The position numbers were made by a program, and so were the translations under genes. A DNA stretch of 64,000 nt from Ferrimonas futtsuensis DSM 18154 (lineage in GTDB: Bacteria > Pseudomonadota > Gammaproteobacteria > Enterobacterales > Shewanellaceae), in contig NZ_AUGL01000025.1 of NCBI RefSeq assembly GCF_000422645.1, forward strand, positions 1 through 64,000, in the 5' to 3' direction. Under the pieces are notes generated by a model. The model was not told the DNA's origin. It was given only the letters and a program-made list of their open reading frames with translations, and did no database searches. Shown one piece after another: positions 47,062 through 59,590 of this stretch (positions within the stretch are counted from its first letter, which is position 1; each line of letters begins with the position of its first letter).

Positions 47062-47853
47062 ATGGCAAGAGTGATTGCGGTAGCCAACCAGAAGGGGGGA
47101 GTGGGTAAGACCACCACCTGTGTCAACCTGGCCGCTTCCCTGGCCGCCACCCGTCGCAAGGTGCTGCTGGTGGATCTCGATCCCCAGGGAAATGCCACCA
47201 TGGGCAGCGGCGTGGACAAGTACGAGGTGGAGTATTCTGCCTACGACCTGCTGGTGGAGGAGACCCCTGCCGAACAGGTGATTGTCCGTGATACCAGTGG
47301 CAAGTACGACCTGATCGCCGCCAACGCCGATGTCACCGCCGCCGAGATCAAGCTGATGGAGTTCTTCGCCCGGGAGGTTCGCCTGCGCAACTCCCTGGAG
47401 CCGATAAAGGATCAGTACGATTTCATCTTCATCGACTGTCCGCCTTCACTGAACATGCTGACGGTAAACGCCATGGGGGCCGCCGATTCGGTTCTGGTGC
47501 CCATGCAGTGCGAGTATTATGCCCTGGAGGGATTGACCGCCCTCATTGACACCATCACCAAGCTGGCTGCGGTGGTGAATCCCGATCTGGTGATCGAAGG
47601 GATTCTGCGGACCATGTACGATCCGCGTAACCGCCTGGCCAATGATGTGTCCGATCAGCTGAAACAGCACTTTGGCGAGAAGGTGTACCGCACCGTGATT
47701 CCGCGCAACGTGCGACTGGCTGAGGCTCCCAGCTTTGGGGCGCCCGCCATCTATTACGATAAGAGCAGTGCCGGTGCCAAGGCGTACCTGGCATTGGCCG
47801 GAGAGATGTTGCGCCGTGCCGAGCGCAATGAGCCGGCCACCGAAGAGGTTTAA
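47062..47853 (+). CDS. parA: chromosome partitioning ATPase ParA (Soj)
   Basis: A 263-residue deviant Walker ATPase that segregates ParB-parS complexes. The deviant Walker A is QKGGVGKTTTCVNLA (about 10-24), followed by DLDPQGNATMGSG and the IDCPPSLNMLTVNAM block. The chromosomal type lacks an N-terminal helix-turn-helix, like this one. It begins 18 bp after rsmG, and parB follows 9 bp later. Confidence 0.97.
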   Translation: MARVIAVANQKGGVGKTTTCVNLAASLAATRRKVLLVDLDPQGNATMGSGVDKYEVEYSAYDLLVEETPAEQVIVRDTSGKYDLIAANADVTAAEIKLMEFFAREVRLRNSLEPIKDQYDFIFIDCPPSLNMLTVNAMGAADSVLVPMQCEYYALEGLTALIDTITKLAAVVNPDLVIEGILRTMYDPRNRLANDVSDQLKQHFGEKVYRTVIPRNVRLAEAPSFGAPAIYYDKSSAGAKAYLALAGEMLRRAERNEPATEEV

Positions 47854-47862
47854 GGGGAAAGC

Positions 47863-48774
47863 ATGTCAGCTAAGAAGCGCGGATTAGGCAAGGGACTGGA
47901 TGCCCTGTTGGGCACCAGCCGATCTGTGGTGGAGAAGCGGGAGCAGCAGGCGCAGAGCGCCCCCCGCCCGGAGCCTGTAGCCCAGACTCAGCAGGATGGT
48001 GCTCTGGTGCACCTGAGACTGGAACTGCTGCAGCGCGGCATCTATCAGCCTCGCCGGGATATGTCGGAAGAGGCCCTGGAAGAGCTGGCCGAATCCATTC
48101 GTCGTCAAGGGGTGCTGCAGCCTGTGGTGGTGCGTCCCATCGACGGTGGCCAGTACGAGATTCTGGCGGGTGAGCGCCGTTGGCGCGCCTCGCAGATCGC
48201 CGGACTGGATACCATCCCCTGCATCATCAAGCCGGTGGCCGACGAAGCCGCCGTGGCCATCGCCCTGATTGAGAACATTCAGCGTGAAAACCTCAACGCC
48301 ATGGAAGAGGCCATTGCCCTGCAGCGCCTGGCGGACGAGTTTGATATGACTCACGCCGAGGTGGCGGAAGCCGTTGGCAAGTCCCGGACCACGGTGACCA
48401 ACCTGCTCAGGCTGAACAACCTCAACGACGAGGTGAAGATCCTGCTGGAGCATGGGGACATCGAGATGGGCCATGCCCGGGCCCTGCTCAGCCTGGAGGG
48501 GGACGCCCAGACACTGGCGGCACGAGCCGTGGTGGCCAAAGGGATGACGGTTCGTGAAACCGAGAAGCTGGTGAGCAGGCAGCTTGAGCCCAAACCGGCC
48601 AAACCGCCTAAGGTGGAGGACCCGGATGTGACCCGGTTGATTAACGAGTTAACCGACCGCCTCGGCGCTCAGGTCGCCATCCAGCAAGGCAGCAAGGGCA
48701 AGGGAAAGCTGGTGATCAGCTATGACAACCTTGACCAATTGGACGGGATCATAAGTCGCGTAATTGCAACCTAA
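47863..48774 (+). CDS. parB: chromosome partitioning protein ParB (Spo0J)
   Basis: A 303-residue parS-binding CTPase clamp. The N-terminal Arg-rich box is GERRWRASQIAGL (about 104-116), and ENIQRENLNAMEEA is the second conserved box. The helix-turn-helix is MTHAEVAEAVGKSRTTVTNLLRL near 160. A short C-terminal dimerisation domain ends IISRVIAT. Candidate parS sites in the window are listed separately. Confidence 0.97.
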   Translation: MSAKKRGLGKGLDALLGTSRSVVEKREQQAQSAPRPEPVAQTQQDGALVHLRLELLQRGIYQPRRDMSEEALEELAESIRRQGVLQPVVVRPIDGGQYEILAGERRWRASQIAGLDTIPCIIKPVADEAAVAIALIENIQRENLNAMEEAIALQRLADEFDMTHAEVAEAVGKSRTTVTNLLRLNNLNDEVKILLEHGDIEMGHARALLSLEGDAQTLAARAVVAKGMTVRETEKLVSRQLEPKPAKPPKVEDPDVTRLINELTDRLGAQVAIQQGSKGKGKLVISYDNLDQLDGIISRVIAT

Positions 48775-48780
48775 GATAAA

Positions 48781-48804
48781 AAACCTCCCTCGGGAGGTTT
48801 TTTT
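48781..48804 (+). terminator. terminator after parAB
   Basis: AAACCTCC, loop CTCG, GGAGGTTT and a T run. Strong. Confidence 0.95.
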
Positions 48805-49100
48805 CTGCTTGTGATCATTTGCACAAACTAAATTTTTTTCGTACGGCAGGCGAGAGCAAAAAATCGCTCAACTCACAGAATTTGTCATTTTTTATGCATT
48901 ATAAAACCGTTAATTCTGTACTTTTGAATCCAAAAACCAGATTAACCTAGCCGGTGGTGGTAGCGATCTGGGTGGTTTTTGATAGGTTATAACCAGCTCT
49001 TGTTGATCAATAACAAATATGCCCGGCAACATGTGAGAAGCCTAGGGTTTTCAAGGTTTCACCATCCGTTCTGGATCACAGTTTTCCAACCTCCACTTGG
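48805..49100. other. AT-rich parB-atpI intergenic region with several dyads
   Basis: About 300 bp with no gene. Visible elements: inverted arms AAAAACCAGAT (48932-48942) and ATCTGGGTGGTTTTT (48966-48980) with a 3-nt bulge; the perfect palindrome GGTTATAACC (48985-48994); and TTGTT/AACAA arms around GATCAAT (49000-49016). No DnaA box or parS site was found. It could be an ATP-operon leader or hold a small RNA. Confidence 0.45.
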
Positions 49101-49128
49101 TTGCATCGGCAAGGCAAGTAGGTATACT
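49101..49128 (+). promoter_or_regulatory. atp operon promoter
   Basis: -35 TTGCAT (49101-49106), 16-bp spacer, -10 TATACT (49123-49128), 67 bp upstream of the proposed atpI start. The same hexamers and spacing recur before the DeoR-family gene. Confidence 0.68.
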
Positions 49129-49194
49129 TTCGCTTGCTTTTAGGCAGATTAAGGGTTTTCGGACCCTCTCTTGAAAGATTACGGAGTCAAGGCG

Positions 49195-49587
49195 TTGAAA
49201 CGAGACCCCAGACGCAAAGGCCGAATGACCGCACTGCGGTTAGTGGCCGCTCAAGCAATAGTGGTAGCTCTGATCAGTACGCTTTGTTTCGTACTTTGGG
49301 GAGAACAGCTGGCCTTGTCAGCCCTGATGGGCGGCAGTGTGGCGGTTGTCCCCAACCTCGTTTTCGCAACTCTCACCTTCTCCCGTTTGTGGGAAAAGGT
49401 AACTGGTAGCATGGTGAATGCCTTCTACCGGGGAGAAGCGATTAAGCTGATGCTGACCGTAACCCTGTTTGTGCTGGCATTTGCGGTAGTTAAATCTGAC
49501 CCTAGGGCCGTTTTTGGCTGCTACATTTCCGCCCTCATGGTGTTATGGATGGCACCTTTGTTGTTTCAACGAAAACATTTGGGATGA
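49195..49587 (+). CDS. atpI: ATP synthase assembly protein AtpI
   Basis: A 130-residue membrane protein that aids c-ring assembly and Mg2+ handling. Four predicted hydrophobic segments, with GGSVAVVPNLVFA and FYRGEAIKLMLTV as the family blocks. TTG at 49195 is chosen because GGAG lies 8 bp upstream; an in-frame TTG at 49171 and ATG at 49225 are alternatives, so the N-terminus is uncertain. It is followed by atpB after 3 bp. Confidence 0.88.
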   Translation: MKRDPRRKGRMTALRLVAAQAIVVALISTLCFVLWGEQLALSALMGGSVAVVPNLVFATLTFSRLWEKVTGSMVNAFYRGEAIKLMLTVTLFVLAFAVVKSDPRAVFGCYISALMVLWMAPLLFQRKHLG

Positions 49588-50400
<813 letters not shown>

Positions 50401-50425
50401 TTTTTAAGACTAAGTAACAAATTAA

Positions 50426-50665
<240 letters not shown>

Positions 50666-50742
50666 GGCGACCCTTTAATCCAATGTCTTGGAGTTCCGGA
50701 TACCCGGAGCCGACTTTGAATGGGTTTTGAGGAGGAGCCGTT

Positions 50743-51213
50743 GTGAATCTCAACGCGACTTTTATCGGTCAGACCATCGCCTTTATTGTCTTTGTCTGGT
50801 TCTGCATGAAGTATGTGTGGCCACCTTTGATGGCTGCCATCGAAGAACGACAGAAGGCAATCGCGGATGGCCTGTCAAACGCTGACCGAGCTTCCAAGGA
50901 TCTTGAGCTGGCACAGGCAAAAATCAGCGATCAGCTGAAAGACGCCAAAGTGCAGGCTGGTGAGATCATTGAGCAAGCGAACAAGCGTAAATCGCAAATT
51001 GTCGACGAAGCTAAAGTTGAGGCGGAAGCCGAGCGTGCCAAGATCATCGCTCAGGGCCAGGCCGAAATCGAAGCCGAGCGTAACCGTGCCAAGGAAGCTC
51101 TGCGTAAGCAGGTTGCTGTTCTGGCCGTCGCCGGTGCTGAGAAGATTATTGAGCGTTCCATCGACGTTGACGCGCACAGCGACATCGTTGAGAAATTGGC
51201 TGCGGAGCTTTAA
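50743..51213 (+). CDS. atpF: ATP synthase subunit b
   Basis: A 156-residue stator stalk subunit: N-terminal TM helix ([20 protein letters not shown]) then a long charged coiled coil. GTG start with the very strong GGAGGAG upstream. Confidence 0.97.
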   Translation: MNLNATFIGQTIAFIVFVWFCMKYVWPPLMAAIEERQKAIADGLSNADRASKDLELAQAKISDQLKDAKVQAGEIIEQANKRKSQIVDEAKVEAEAERAKIIAQGQAEIEAERNRAKEALRKQVAVLAVAGAEKIIERSIDVDAHSDIVEKLAAEL

Positions 51214-51228
51214 CAGGGGAGAGGGCAT

Positions 51229-51762
51229 ATGTCTGAACTGACTACTGTTGCACGCCCCTATGCCAAAGCTGCCTTTGAGTTTGCAGTGGAGCATCAGGCT
51301 ATCGACAAGTGGCAAGGCCAATTGGACTTTGCTGCCGCGGTAGCTGAGAACGATGCGATTGCTGAGCTGTTGAATGGCGCCATTGCCGTCGATCAACTCG
51401 CGGAGATCTTTATCAAGGTCTGTGACGAGAACCTCGACGAGTTTGGCCAGAACCTGGTGAAGGTGATGGCTGAGAATGGTCGTCTGGCTGTGCTGCCTCA
51501 GGTTGCCACTCTGTTCAAACAGATGGCCGATGAGCAAGCAAGCCTGGTGGAGGCCGATGTGGTGTCCGCAACAGAACTTAGTGACGAACAGAAGCAGAAG
51601 ATTGCCGAGTCTCTGGAGAAACGTCTAGAGCGCAAGGTAAAGCTGAACTGCACTGTTGATCCGCAGCTAATTGCCGGTGTTGTTATCAACGCTGGTGACT
51701 TGGTCATTGATGGCTCGGTTCGCGGTAAATTAAACCGCTTGGCCGATACGCTGCAATCCTAA
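51229..51762 (+). CDS. atpH: ATP synthase subunit delta
   Basis: A 177-residue F1 cap linking the b stalk to alpha. [15 protein letters not shown] at the N-terminus and [31 protein letters not shown] near the C-terminus are diagnostic. Gaps on both sides are 13-15 bp. Confidence 0.97.
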   Translation: MSELTTVARPYAKAAFEFAVEHQAIDKWQGQLDFAAAVAENDAIAELLNGAIAVDQLAEIFIKVCDENLDEFGQNLVKVMAENGRLAVLPQVATLFKQMADEQASLVEADVVSATELSDEQKQKIAESLEKRLERKVKLNCTVDPQLIAGVVINAGDLVIDGSVRGKLNRLADTLQS

Positions 51763-51775
51763 CGGGGATTTAAGC

Positions 51776-53317
51776 ATGCAACTGAATTCAACCGAAATCA
51801 GTGAACTGATCAAACAGAGAATTGAGAAGTTCAATGTTGTCAACGAAGCTCGCAACGAAGGTACCATCGTATCTGTAAGCGACGGTATTATCCGCATCCA
51901 CGGCCTGGCCGACGTGATGCAGGGTGAAATGATTGAGCTTCCTGGCAACCGTTACGCAATCGCACTGAACCTGGAGCGTGACTCCGTAGGTGCGGTAGTA
52001 ATGGGTCCTTACGCCGATCTGGCTGAGGGCGTAAAAGTTAAGTCCACTGGCCGTATTCTTGAAGTGCCAGTTGGCCGCGGTCTGCTGGGCCGTGTGGTAA
52101 ACACCCTGGGTGAGCCCATCGACGGTAAAGGTCCTATTGAGGCCGAAGGCTACGGCCCCGTTGAAGTAATTGCTCCCGGTGTAATTGACCGTCAGTCTGT
52201 ATCTCAGCCTGTACAAACCGGTTATAAGTCCGTTGACTCCATGATCCCAATCGGTCGTGGCCAGCGTGAGCTGATCATCGGTGACCGTCAGACTGGTAAG
52301 ACTGCGATGGCCGTTGACGCCATCATCAACCAGCGTGAATCTGGCATTAAGTGTGTGTACGTTGCGATTGGCCAGAAGGCCTCCACCATCGCCAACGTAG
52401 TGCGCAAGCTGGAAGAGCACGACGCCCTGAAGAACACCATCGTAGTGGTTGCCTCCGCTTCTGAAGCGGCTGCTCTGCAGTACCTGGCTCCCTACTCCGG
52501 TTGTACCATGGGTGAATTCTTCCGTGACCGCGGTGAAGATTCTCTGATCATCTACGATGACCTGTCCAAGCAGGCCGTAGCTTACCGTCAGATCTCCCTG
52601 CTGCTGCGTCGTCCCCCAGGCCGTGAAGCCTTCCCCGGTGACGTATTCTACCTCCACAGCCGTCTGCTGGAGCGTGCAGCCCGCGTAAACGCCAACTACG
52701 TTGAGCGTTTCACCAACGGTGAAGTGAAAGGACAGACCGGCTCTCTGACCGCTCTGCCAATCATTGAAACCCAGGCTGGTGACGTATCTGCGTTCGTACC
52801 TACCAACGTGATCTCCATTACCGATGGTCAGATCTTCCTGGAAACCGACCTGTTTAACGCTGGCCTGCGTCCTGCGGTAAACCCCGGTATCTCCGTATCC
52901 CGTGTAGGTGGTTCCGCGCAGACCAAGATCATCAAGAAGCTGTCCGGTGGTATTCGTACCGCACTGGCACAGTACCGCGAACTGGCGGCCTTTGCTCAGT
53001 TCTCATCTGACTTGGATGATGCTACCCGTGCCCAGCTGGAGCATGGTGAGCGTGTTACCGAGCTGATGAAGCAGAAGCAGTACGCGCCTCTGAGCGTGGC
53101 TGACCAGGCCGTTGTCATCTTCTCTGCAGAGAAAGGCTTCCTGTCTTCCGTACCAGTTAACAAGATTGGTGACTTCGAAGCGGCTCTGCTCTCCTACGTG
53201 AACGCCGAACATGCTGACCTGCTGAAGCTGATCAACGAGACCGGAGACTACAACTCCGACATCGAATCTCAGCTGCAAGCTGCTCTGGACAAGTTCGTAG
53301 CGACTCAAACCTGGTAA
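51776..53317 (+). CDS. atpA: ATP synthase subunit alpha
   Basis: Non-catalytic nucleotide-binding F1 subunit, 513 residues, E. coli length. Walker [10 protein letters not shown] (about 169-177), [14 protein letters not shown] and the Arg-finger region [17 protein letters not shown]. Confidence 0.98.
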   Translation: MQLNSTEISELIKQRIEKFNVVNEARNEGTIVSVSDGIIRIHGLADVMQGEMIELPGNRYAIALNLERDSVGAVVMGPYADLAEGVKVKSTGRILEVPVGRGLLGRVVNTLGEPIDGKGPIEAEGYGPVEVIAPGVIDRQSVSQPVQTGYKSVDSMIPIGRGQRELIIGDRQTGKTAMAVDAIINQRESGIKCVYVAIGQKASTIANVVRKLEEHDALKNTIVVVASASEAAALQYLAPYSGCTMGEFFRDRGEDSLIIYDDLSKQAVAYRQISLLLRRPPGREAFPGDVFYLHSRLLERAARVNANYVERFTNGEVKGQTGSLTALPIIETQAGDVSAFVPTNVISITDGQIFLETDLFNAGLRPAVNPGISVSRVGGSAQTKIIKKLSGGIRTALAQYRELAAFAQFSSDLDDATRAQLEHGERVTELMKQKQYAPLSVADQAVVIFSAEKGFLSSVPVNKIGDFEAALLSYVNAEHADLLKLINETGDYNSDIESQLQAALDKFVATQTW

Positions 53318-53333
53318 CAGGGGGAGATAGAAG

Positions 53334-54194
53334 ATGGCCGGCGCTAAAGAGATCCGTACCAAGATCGCGAGTGTAAAAAACACTCAGAAGATCACTTCTG
53401 CCATGGAGATGGTGGCTGCTTCGAAAATGCGTAAAGCGCAGGATCGCATGCACGCCAGCCGTCCCTACGCAGAGAATATGCGAAAGGTGATTGGTCACGT
53501 AGCGCAGGGCTCTCTGGAATATAAGCATCCCTACCTGGAAGAGCGTGAGGTGAAAAACGTCGGTTTTATCGTCGTTTCCACCGACCGTGGACTGTGTGGC
53601 GGCTTGAACATCAACATGTTCAAGCAGGTGGTGAAAGCCGCGACCGAATGGACTGAGAAGGGCGCAAACGTGTCCTACGCAGCCATCGGTTCCAAAGGCG
53701 CAGGTTTCTTCCAGAGCTTTGGTGGTGACGTTGCTGCACAGGCCACTGGCCTGGGCGACGCCCCCAGCCTCACCGACCTTATCGGTTCTGTGAAGGTTAT
53801 GCTGGATGCCTACAACGAGGGCACGCTGGACCGCCTGTTCGTGGTGTACAACAAGTTTGTGAACACCATGAAACAGGATCCGGTGATCGATCAGCTTCTG
53901 CCGTTGCCAAAAGATGACACCCAAAAACGAGCTCACGCTTGGGATTATATCTATGAGCCCGATCCGAAAGCTCTGCTGGATAAACTGCTGGTTCGCTATG
54001 TCGAATCTCAGGTTTATCAGGGTGTAGTTGAAAATGCCGCGTCTGAACAGGCCGCCCGTATGGTTGCAATGAAGTCCGCAACCGACAACGCAGGCAACCT
54101 GATCGACGATCTGCAACTGGTGTACAACAAAGCCCGTCAGGCTGCGATTACGCAGGAACTGTCGGAGATTTGTGCCGGTGCAGCGGCGGTTTAA
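53334..54194 (+). CDS. atpG: ATP synthase subunit gamma
   Basis: Central rotor, 286 residues. Both terminal coiled-coil strands are visible: [20 protein letters not shown] at the start and [19 protein letters not shown] near the end; [11 protein letters not shown] is the conserved middle motif. Confidence 0.98.
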   Translation: MAGAKEIRTKIASVKNTQKITSAMEMVAASKMRKAQDRMHASRPYAENMRKVIGHVAQGSLEYKHPYLEEREVKNVGFIVVSTDRGLCGGLNINMFKQVVKAATEWTEKGANVSYAAIGSKGAGFFQSFGGDVAAQATGLGDAPSLTDLIGSVKVMLDAYNEGTLDRLFVVYNKFVNTMKQDPVIDQLLPLPKDDTQKRAHAWDYIYEPDPKALLDKLLVRYVESQVYQGVVENAASEQAARMVAMKSATDNAGNLIDDLQLVYNKARQAAITQELSEICAGAAAV

Positions 54195-55631
<1,437 letters not shown>

Positions 55632-55652
55632 TCCGGTTGCGGAGAGGATGAG

Positions 55653-56081
55653 ATGGCAGCTATGACACTTCATTTGGATGTAGTCAGTGCGGAAGAAAGC
55701 ATTTACTCTGGCCGCGTTCAGTACCTGCAAGTTACAGGTGTTGAGGGCGAGTTGGGTATTATGCATGGCCACACTCCATTGCTCACCGCCATTAAGCCCG
55801 GTATGGTTCGCATCAAAAAGCAAGACGACAGTGAAGAGGTAATCTACCTGTCTGGTGGCATTCTCGAGGTTCAACCCGATAATGTCAGCGTGCTGGCTGA
55901 TGTGGCCATTCGTGGTGAAGATATTGACGTTGAAGCTGCCCAGGCAGCCAAGCGTTCCGCCGAAGAGCATATGGCGAAAGCCTCTGCTGACCTCGACTAC
56001 GAGGCCGCGGTTATCGAGCTGGCGAAGGCGATGGCACAACTCCGAGTTGTTGAGACCATCCGCAAAGGCGTGGGCAGATAA
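55653..56081 (+). CDS. atpC: ATP synthase subunit epsilon
   Basis: A 142-residue regulatory subunit: N-terminal beta barrel ([36 protein letters not shown]) and a two-helix C-terminal part that inhibits ATPase. Last gene of the operon. Confidence 0.98.
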   Translation: MAAMTLHLDVVSAEESIYSGRVQYLQVTGVEGELGIMHGHTPLLTAIKPGMVRIKKQDDSEEVIYLSGGILEVQPDNVSVLADVAIRGEDIDVEAAQAAKRSAEEHMAKASADLDYEAAVIELAKAMAQLRVVETIRKGVGR

Positions 56082-56098
56082 GCTCCCGCTACACGATG

Positions 56099-56126
56099 AA
56101 AAAGGGCGCCCTAGGGCGCCCTTTTT
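56099..56126. terminator. bidirectional terminator after atpC
   Basis: A 28-bp perfect palindrome: five A, GGGCGCC, centre CTAG-type turn, GGCGCCC, five T. It can act on both the atp transcript and the convergent exporter gene. Confidence 0.95.
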
Positions 56127-56145
56127 ATGTTTGAATCCTTTGTGT

Positions 56146-57033
56146 CTATCTGCGGCGATCCAGCTGCAGCAGCATCAGCAGACTGATGACGATCAGCACA
56201 ACCGCCGGCAACACCCACAGGCTGGGCCAGGGCTTGCCCTGCAGGGTGTTGATCACCAGCACCAGGGCCGGACTCAGCAAGGAGTAGGCGTTGGCGGAGC
56301 TGCCGCCCACCACCAGGCTGGCAGACTGAAACAGGAAGAAGGTGAGCATGGTGGTGGCGGTGGCCAGCCACAGGATGGCTCCGCTCTGGGCCAGGGTGGG
56401 CCACTCCCAATGGGGCTGGACCAATAGCAGCGCCAGGGTCAGCCAACCGGTACCGGTGATCAGCGACCAGCCGGTGACCGTCAGCATCGGCTCGCCTCGG
56501 TGCAGAGCCTTGAGCACCAGCGGGTAGCCCCCCATCAGGACACAGCCGATGACATAGAGACTGTTGCCCACGGGCCAGCCTCCTTGCATCAGCATTGCCA
56601 GCTCTCCCTCGGTCAGCACCCACAGGGCCGCGGCGACCCCCAGACACAGCGCCAGAATCCGGGCGGGATGGGGTGCCATGCGGCTGACCAGCCATCCGAG
56701 CAGGCAACTGAGCAGGGGGACCAGGGTGGTGAGGCTGCCCATGGCCAGGGCCGAGGCGGTTTCGCCGGCAAAGAACATCAGCAGGAAGAAACTGGTCATC
56801 GGCAGACTGATCAGGGCAAAGCGCCCCACCGACCGCCAGCCCGGCCAGTTCAGCTGACGAAACCGGGCCAGCAGCAGGATAAACCCCAGAGAGGCGATGG
56901 CAAAGCGACCCCAGGTGGTCCACAGCGGTGAGAACCCCTGCCCCATGAAGGCGGCGATGGGGAAGGAGGTGCTGATCAGCACCGCATAGAGCAGCAGTCC
57001 CAGGTGGGCCCGGATGACAGGGTGTTGCGGCAT
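56146..57033 (-). CDS. EamA/DMT-superfamily transporter
   Basis: A 295-residue predicted inner-membrane protein with about ten hydrophobic segments in two EamA repeats, ending in a basic LDRRR. GWPVGNSLYVIGCVLMGGYPLVLKAL and the second repeat's AYSLLSPALVLVINTLQG are typical of this class. The substrate cannot be read. The ATG at 57033 has a weak GGAA; a TTG seven codons upstream is an alternative. It is convergent with the atp operon and divergent from glmU. The 293-bp gap to glmU has no gene. Confidence 0.85.
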   Translation of the reverse strand: MPQHPVIRAHLGLLLYAVLISTSFPIAAFMGQGFSPLWTTWGRFAIASLGFILLLARFRQLNWPGWRSVGRFALISLPMTSFFLLMFFAGETASALAMGSLTTLVPLLSCLLGWLVSRMAPHPARILALCLGVAAALWVLTEGELAMLMQGGWPVGNSLYVIGCVLMGGYPLVLKALHRGEPMLTVTGWSLITGTGWLTLALLLVQPHWEWPTLAQSGAILWLATATTMLTFFLFQSASLVVGGSSANAYSLLSPALVLVINTLQGKPWPSLWVLPAVVLIVISLLMLLQLDRRR

Positions 57034-57326
57034 TGGGGGTTCCGGTGATGACAAGAAAACGGCGGAGCCAAAGTGGCTTTCCCGTTGTTATAGCATGGAC
57101 TCGGAAGCGGTGTTGCTGAAATAGCTGAAATGGAGGAAGAAAGCTGATTGGTTTCCCCTGGCGGCTGTCTCGGATGCCGGAGTTGCCGATGATCAACCCC
57201 TCTTCGAAGCGGTCCGGCCGGTGGTTACGCTTCCCTATCCGCGTAGGGCAGCGGCAGCAGAGCTGATTTTCCGGCCACGAGTGGGTATACTTTTGCGCCT
57301 TAGCGACCAATCTTGAACGGAACCCC

Positions 57327-58688
57327 ATGACTCTGGAAATCGTCATCCTTGCGGCGGGCAAGGGAACCCGCATGCGCTCCTCTTTGCCCAAGGTGCTGCA
57401 CGGCATCGCCGGTAAACCCATGGTTCAGCATGTTATCGATGCGGCAGCGACCCTGACCCCGGTAGCCACGCACCTGGTGTATGGCCACGGTGGCGAGCAG
57501 CTGCAATCGGCCCTGTCCCACAACCCGGTGAACTGGGTGCTGCAGGCGGATCAGCTGGGAACTGGCCACGCGGTGGACCAGGCCTCCGGCGACTGGAGTG
57601 ACGACAGTAAAGTGCTGGTGCTCTACGGCGACGTCCCGCTGATTCGCAGCGAAACCCTGGAGCGATTGCTGGCGGTGCAGCCGGACAATGGCATCGGCCT
57701 GCTGACGGTCAAACTGGACGATCCCAGTGGCTATGGCCGCATCGTTCGTGATAATGGCCGGGTCACCGCCATTGTTGAGCACAAGGACGCTTCCCCGCAG
57801 CAGTTGGTCATCGACGAGGTCAACACCGGTATCCTGGTGGCCCCCGGCGGTGCCCTCAAGCGCTGGCTGGCCAGCCTCTCCAATGACAATGCCCAGGGTG
57901 AGTATTACCTTACCGACGTCATCGCCATGGCGGCTGCCGAAGGGGGGGTTGAAACCGCCCAGCCACAGAGCGCCATCGAGGTGGAAGGGGCCAACAACCG
58001 GGTACAGCTGGCCACCCTGGAGCGCGCCTTCCAGGCTCGCGCCGCAGAGCAGGCGATGCTCTCCGGTGCCACCCTGGCTGATCCTGCCCGCTTCGATGTC
58101 CGTGGTGAACTGAGCGTGGGCGAGGATGTGTTCATCGACGTCAATGTGGTGATCGAGGGTAAGGTGGAGATTGGCAACAAGGTCACCATCGGTGCCGGTT
58201 GTGTCCTCAAGGATTGCCGCATCGGCGACGGCTCCGTACTCAAGCCCTACACCCTGGTGGAAGAGGCCAGCGTCGGAGAGATCTGCACCGCCGGTCCCTT
58301 TGCCCGTCTGCGTCCCGGTGCCGAACTGGTCCACGACAGCCACATCGGCAACTTTGTCGAGATGAAGAAAGCGACCCTGGGCAAGGGGTCCAAGGCCAAC
58401 CACCTGGCCTACATCGGCGACGCCAAGGTGGGGGAGAAGGTGAACATCGGCGCAGGCACCATCACCTGTAACTACGATGGGGCCAATAAGCACCTGACGG
58501 TGATCGAGGACAACGCCTTTATCGGTTCCGACAGCCAGCTGGTGGCCCCGGTGACCGTCGGCAAGGGCGCCACTGTGGCCGCCGGTTCCACCGTCACCAA
58601 GGATGTGGGCGAGGGTGAGCTGGTGCTGACTCGCACCAAGCAGCGCCACATCAGCGGCTGGCAACGTCCGGTGAAACAGCCGAAGTAG
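57327..58688 (+). CDS. glmU: bifunctional UDP-GlcNAc pyrophosphorylase/GlcN-1-P acetyltransferase
   Basis: Makes UDP-GlcNAc for peptidoglycan and LPS. The 453 residues start with the nucleotidyltransferase loop [18 protein letters not shown] (8-25), include [12 protein letters not shown], and end in a left-handed beta-helix acetyltransferase with [12 protein letters not shown] and the [13 protein letters not shown] block. A possible -10 TATACT lies at 57286-57291. The terminal part ends QRPVKQPK. Confidence 0.98.
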   Translation: MTLEIVILAAGKGTRMRSSLPKVLHGIAGKPMVQHVIDAAATLTPVATHLVYGHGGEQLQSALSHNPVNWVLQADQLGTGHAVDQASGDWSDDSKVLVLYGDVPLIRSETLERLLAVQPDNGIGLLTVKLDDPSGYGRIVRDNGRVTAIVEHKDASPQQLVIDEVNTGILVAPGGALKRWLASLSNDNAQGEYYLTDVIAMAAAEGGVETAQPQSAIEVEGANNRVQLATLERAFQARAAEQAMLSGATLADPARFDVRGELSVGEDVFIDVNVVIEGKVEIGNKVTIGAGCVLKDCRIGDGSVLKPYTLVEEASVGEICTAGPFARLRPGAELVHDSHIGNFVEMKKATLGKGSKANHLAYIGDAKVGEKVNIGAGTITCNYDGANKHLTVIEDNAFIGSDSQLVAPVTVGKGATVAAGSTVTKDVGEGELVLTRTKQRHISGWQRPVKQPK

Positions 58689-58702
58689 CATTTCAGACGG
58701 AT

Positions 58703-58735
58703 TAACAAGCGGCCTATAAGGCCGCTTTTTTATTG
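58703..58735 (+). terminator. terminator after glmU
   Basis: AAGCGGCC, loop TATAA, GGCCGCTT then TTTTATT. It separates glmU from the DeoR-family gene. Confidence 0.9.
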
Positions 58736-58742
58736 GGGTCTC

Positions 58743-58770
58743 TTGCATATTTCGTAACCTAACTTATACT
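58743..58770 (+). promoter_or_regulatory. promoter of the DeoR-family gene
   Basis: -35 TTGCAT (58743-58748), 16-bp spacer, -10 TATACT (58765-58770). Followed directly by the repeated operator-like sequence at 58771-58792. Confidence 0.72.
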
Positions 58771-58792
58771 TCGAAACTTTCGTTGCGAAACT
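58771..58792. promoter_or_regulatory. DeoR-type operator candidate, CGAAACTT repeats
   Basis: Two direct CGAAACTT copies (58772-58779 and 58786-58793 region) overlap a palindrome TTTCG-TTG-CGAAA (58778-58790). TTTCG/CGAAA half-sites are typical of DeoR-family operators. It is placed at about +1 of the promoter, so autorepression is likely; inducer unknown. Confidence 0.6.
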
Positions 58793-58803
58793 TATAGGTT
58801 GTC

Positions 58804-59577
58804 ATGTCGAAACGTAACACCCAACAACGTCGCCATACCATCATCACCCTGCTCAATGAGCTGGGGGAGGTCAGTGTGGAAAGTTTGGCCCGGGAGTTTC
58901 AGACCTCTGAAGTAACCATTCGCAAGGATCTGGCCACCCTGGAGGCCAGCGGCCTGCTGCTACGTCGCTATGGCGGCGCGGTGCCCGTGCCCCAGGAGAT
59001 CGTCAGTGACGATCCCGCCCATAAGGTGTCCAAGCGAAAACTGGCCATTGGCCAGGCCGCGGCGGAACTCATCGGTGATCATCAGAGGATTATCATCGAT
59101 TCCGGCCGCACCACCGCCGCCATGATCCCCCAACTGGGCAGCAAGCGCGGCCTGGTAGTGATGACCAACTCCCTCAACAGCGCCAACGCCATCCGTGAAC
59201 TGGAGAACGAGCCCACCCTGCTGATGACCGGCGGAACCTGGGATCCCCACTCCGAGTCGTTCCAGGGGCAGGTGGCGGAGCAGGTGCTGCGCTCCTACGA
59301 TTTTGACCAGCTGTTCATCGGCGCCGATGGCATCGATGTTTCACGTGGAACGACCACTTTCAATGAGCTGATTGGCCTCTCCAAGGTGATGGCGGAGGCG
59401 GCACGCGACGTGGTGGTGATGGTGGAGTCCAACAAGGTGGGGCGCAAGATCCCCAACCTGGAACTGCCCTGGGAGAAGGTGAGCGTACTGATTACCGATG
59501 ATGAGCTGTCCGATGAGGCGACGGCTCAGATAGAGATTCATGGAGTCCGGGTGATCCGGGCTTCCAGCCAAAGTTAA
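58804..59577 (+). CDS. DeoR-family transcriptional regulator of glmS
   Basis: A 257-residue regulator. N-terminal DeoR helix-turn-helix ([35 protein letters not shown] region, about 9-43) and a C-terminal sugar-phosphate sensor domain (DeoRC) with [22 protein letters not shown] and [12 protein letters not shown]. It is 13 bp upstream of glmS. In Vibrio and Shewanella a DeoR regulator occupies this spot, so amino-sugar sensing is plausible. A parS-like site lies in the DVSRGT codons. Confidence 0.87.
   Translation: MSKRNTQQRRHTIITLLNELGEVSVESLAREFQTSEVTIRKDLATLEASGLLLRRYGGAVPVPQEIVSDDPAHKVSKRKLAIGQAAAELIGDHQRIIIDSGRTTAAMIPQLGSKRGLVVMTNSLNSANAIRELENEPTLLMTGGTWDPHSESFQGQVAEQVLRSYDFDQLFIGADGIDVSRGTTTFNELIGLSKVMAEAARDVVVMVESNKVGRKIPNLELPWEKVSVLITDDELSDEATAQIEIHGVRVIRASSQS
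59338..59351. other. candidate parS site (inside the DeoR-family gene)
   Basis: GTTTCACGTGGAAC, one base from the perfect palindrome; the T matches the B. subtilis half-site. It lies about 15 kb to the right of oriC. Confidence 0.65.
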
Positions 59578-59590
59578 TGGAGAAACAATT

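Noticed and set aside
48882-48905. Promoter TTGTCA/TATAAA in the parB-atpI gap
   Set aside because: Spacing is only 12 bp, too short for sigma-70.
56111-57421. 436-codon minus-strand frame over the exporter gene
   Set aside because: Overlaps the EamA gene in another frame and starts inside glmU; Arg/Gly/Pro-rich, no domain.
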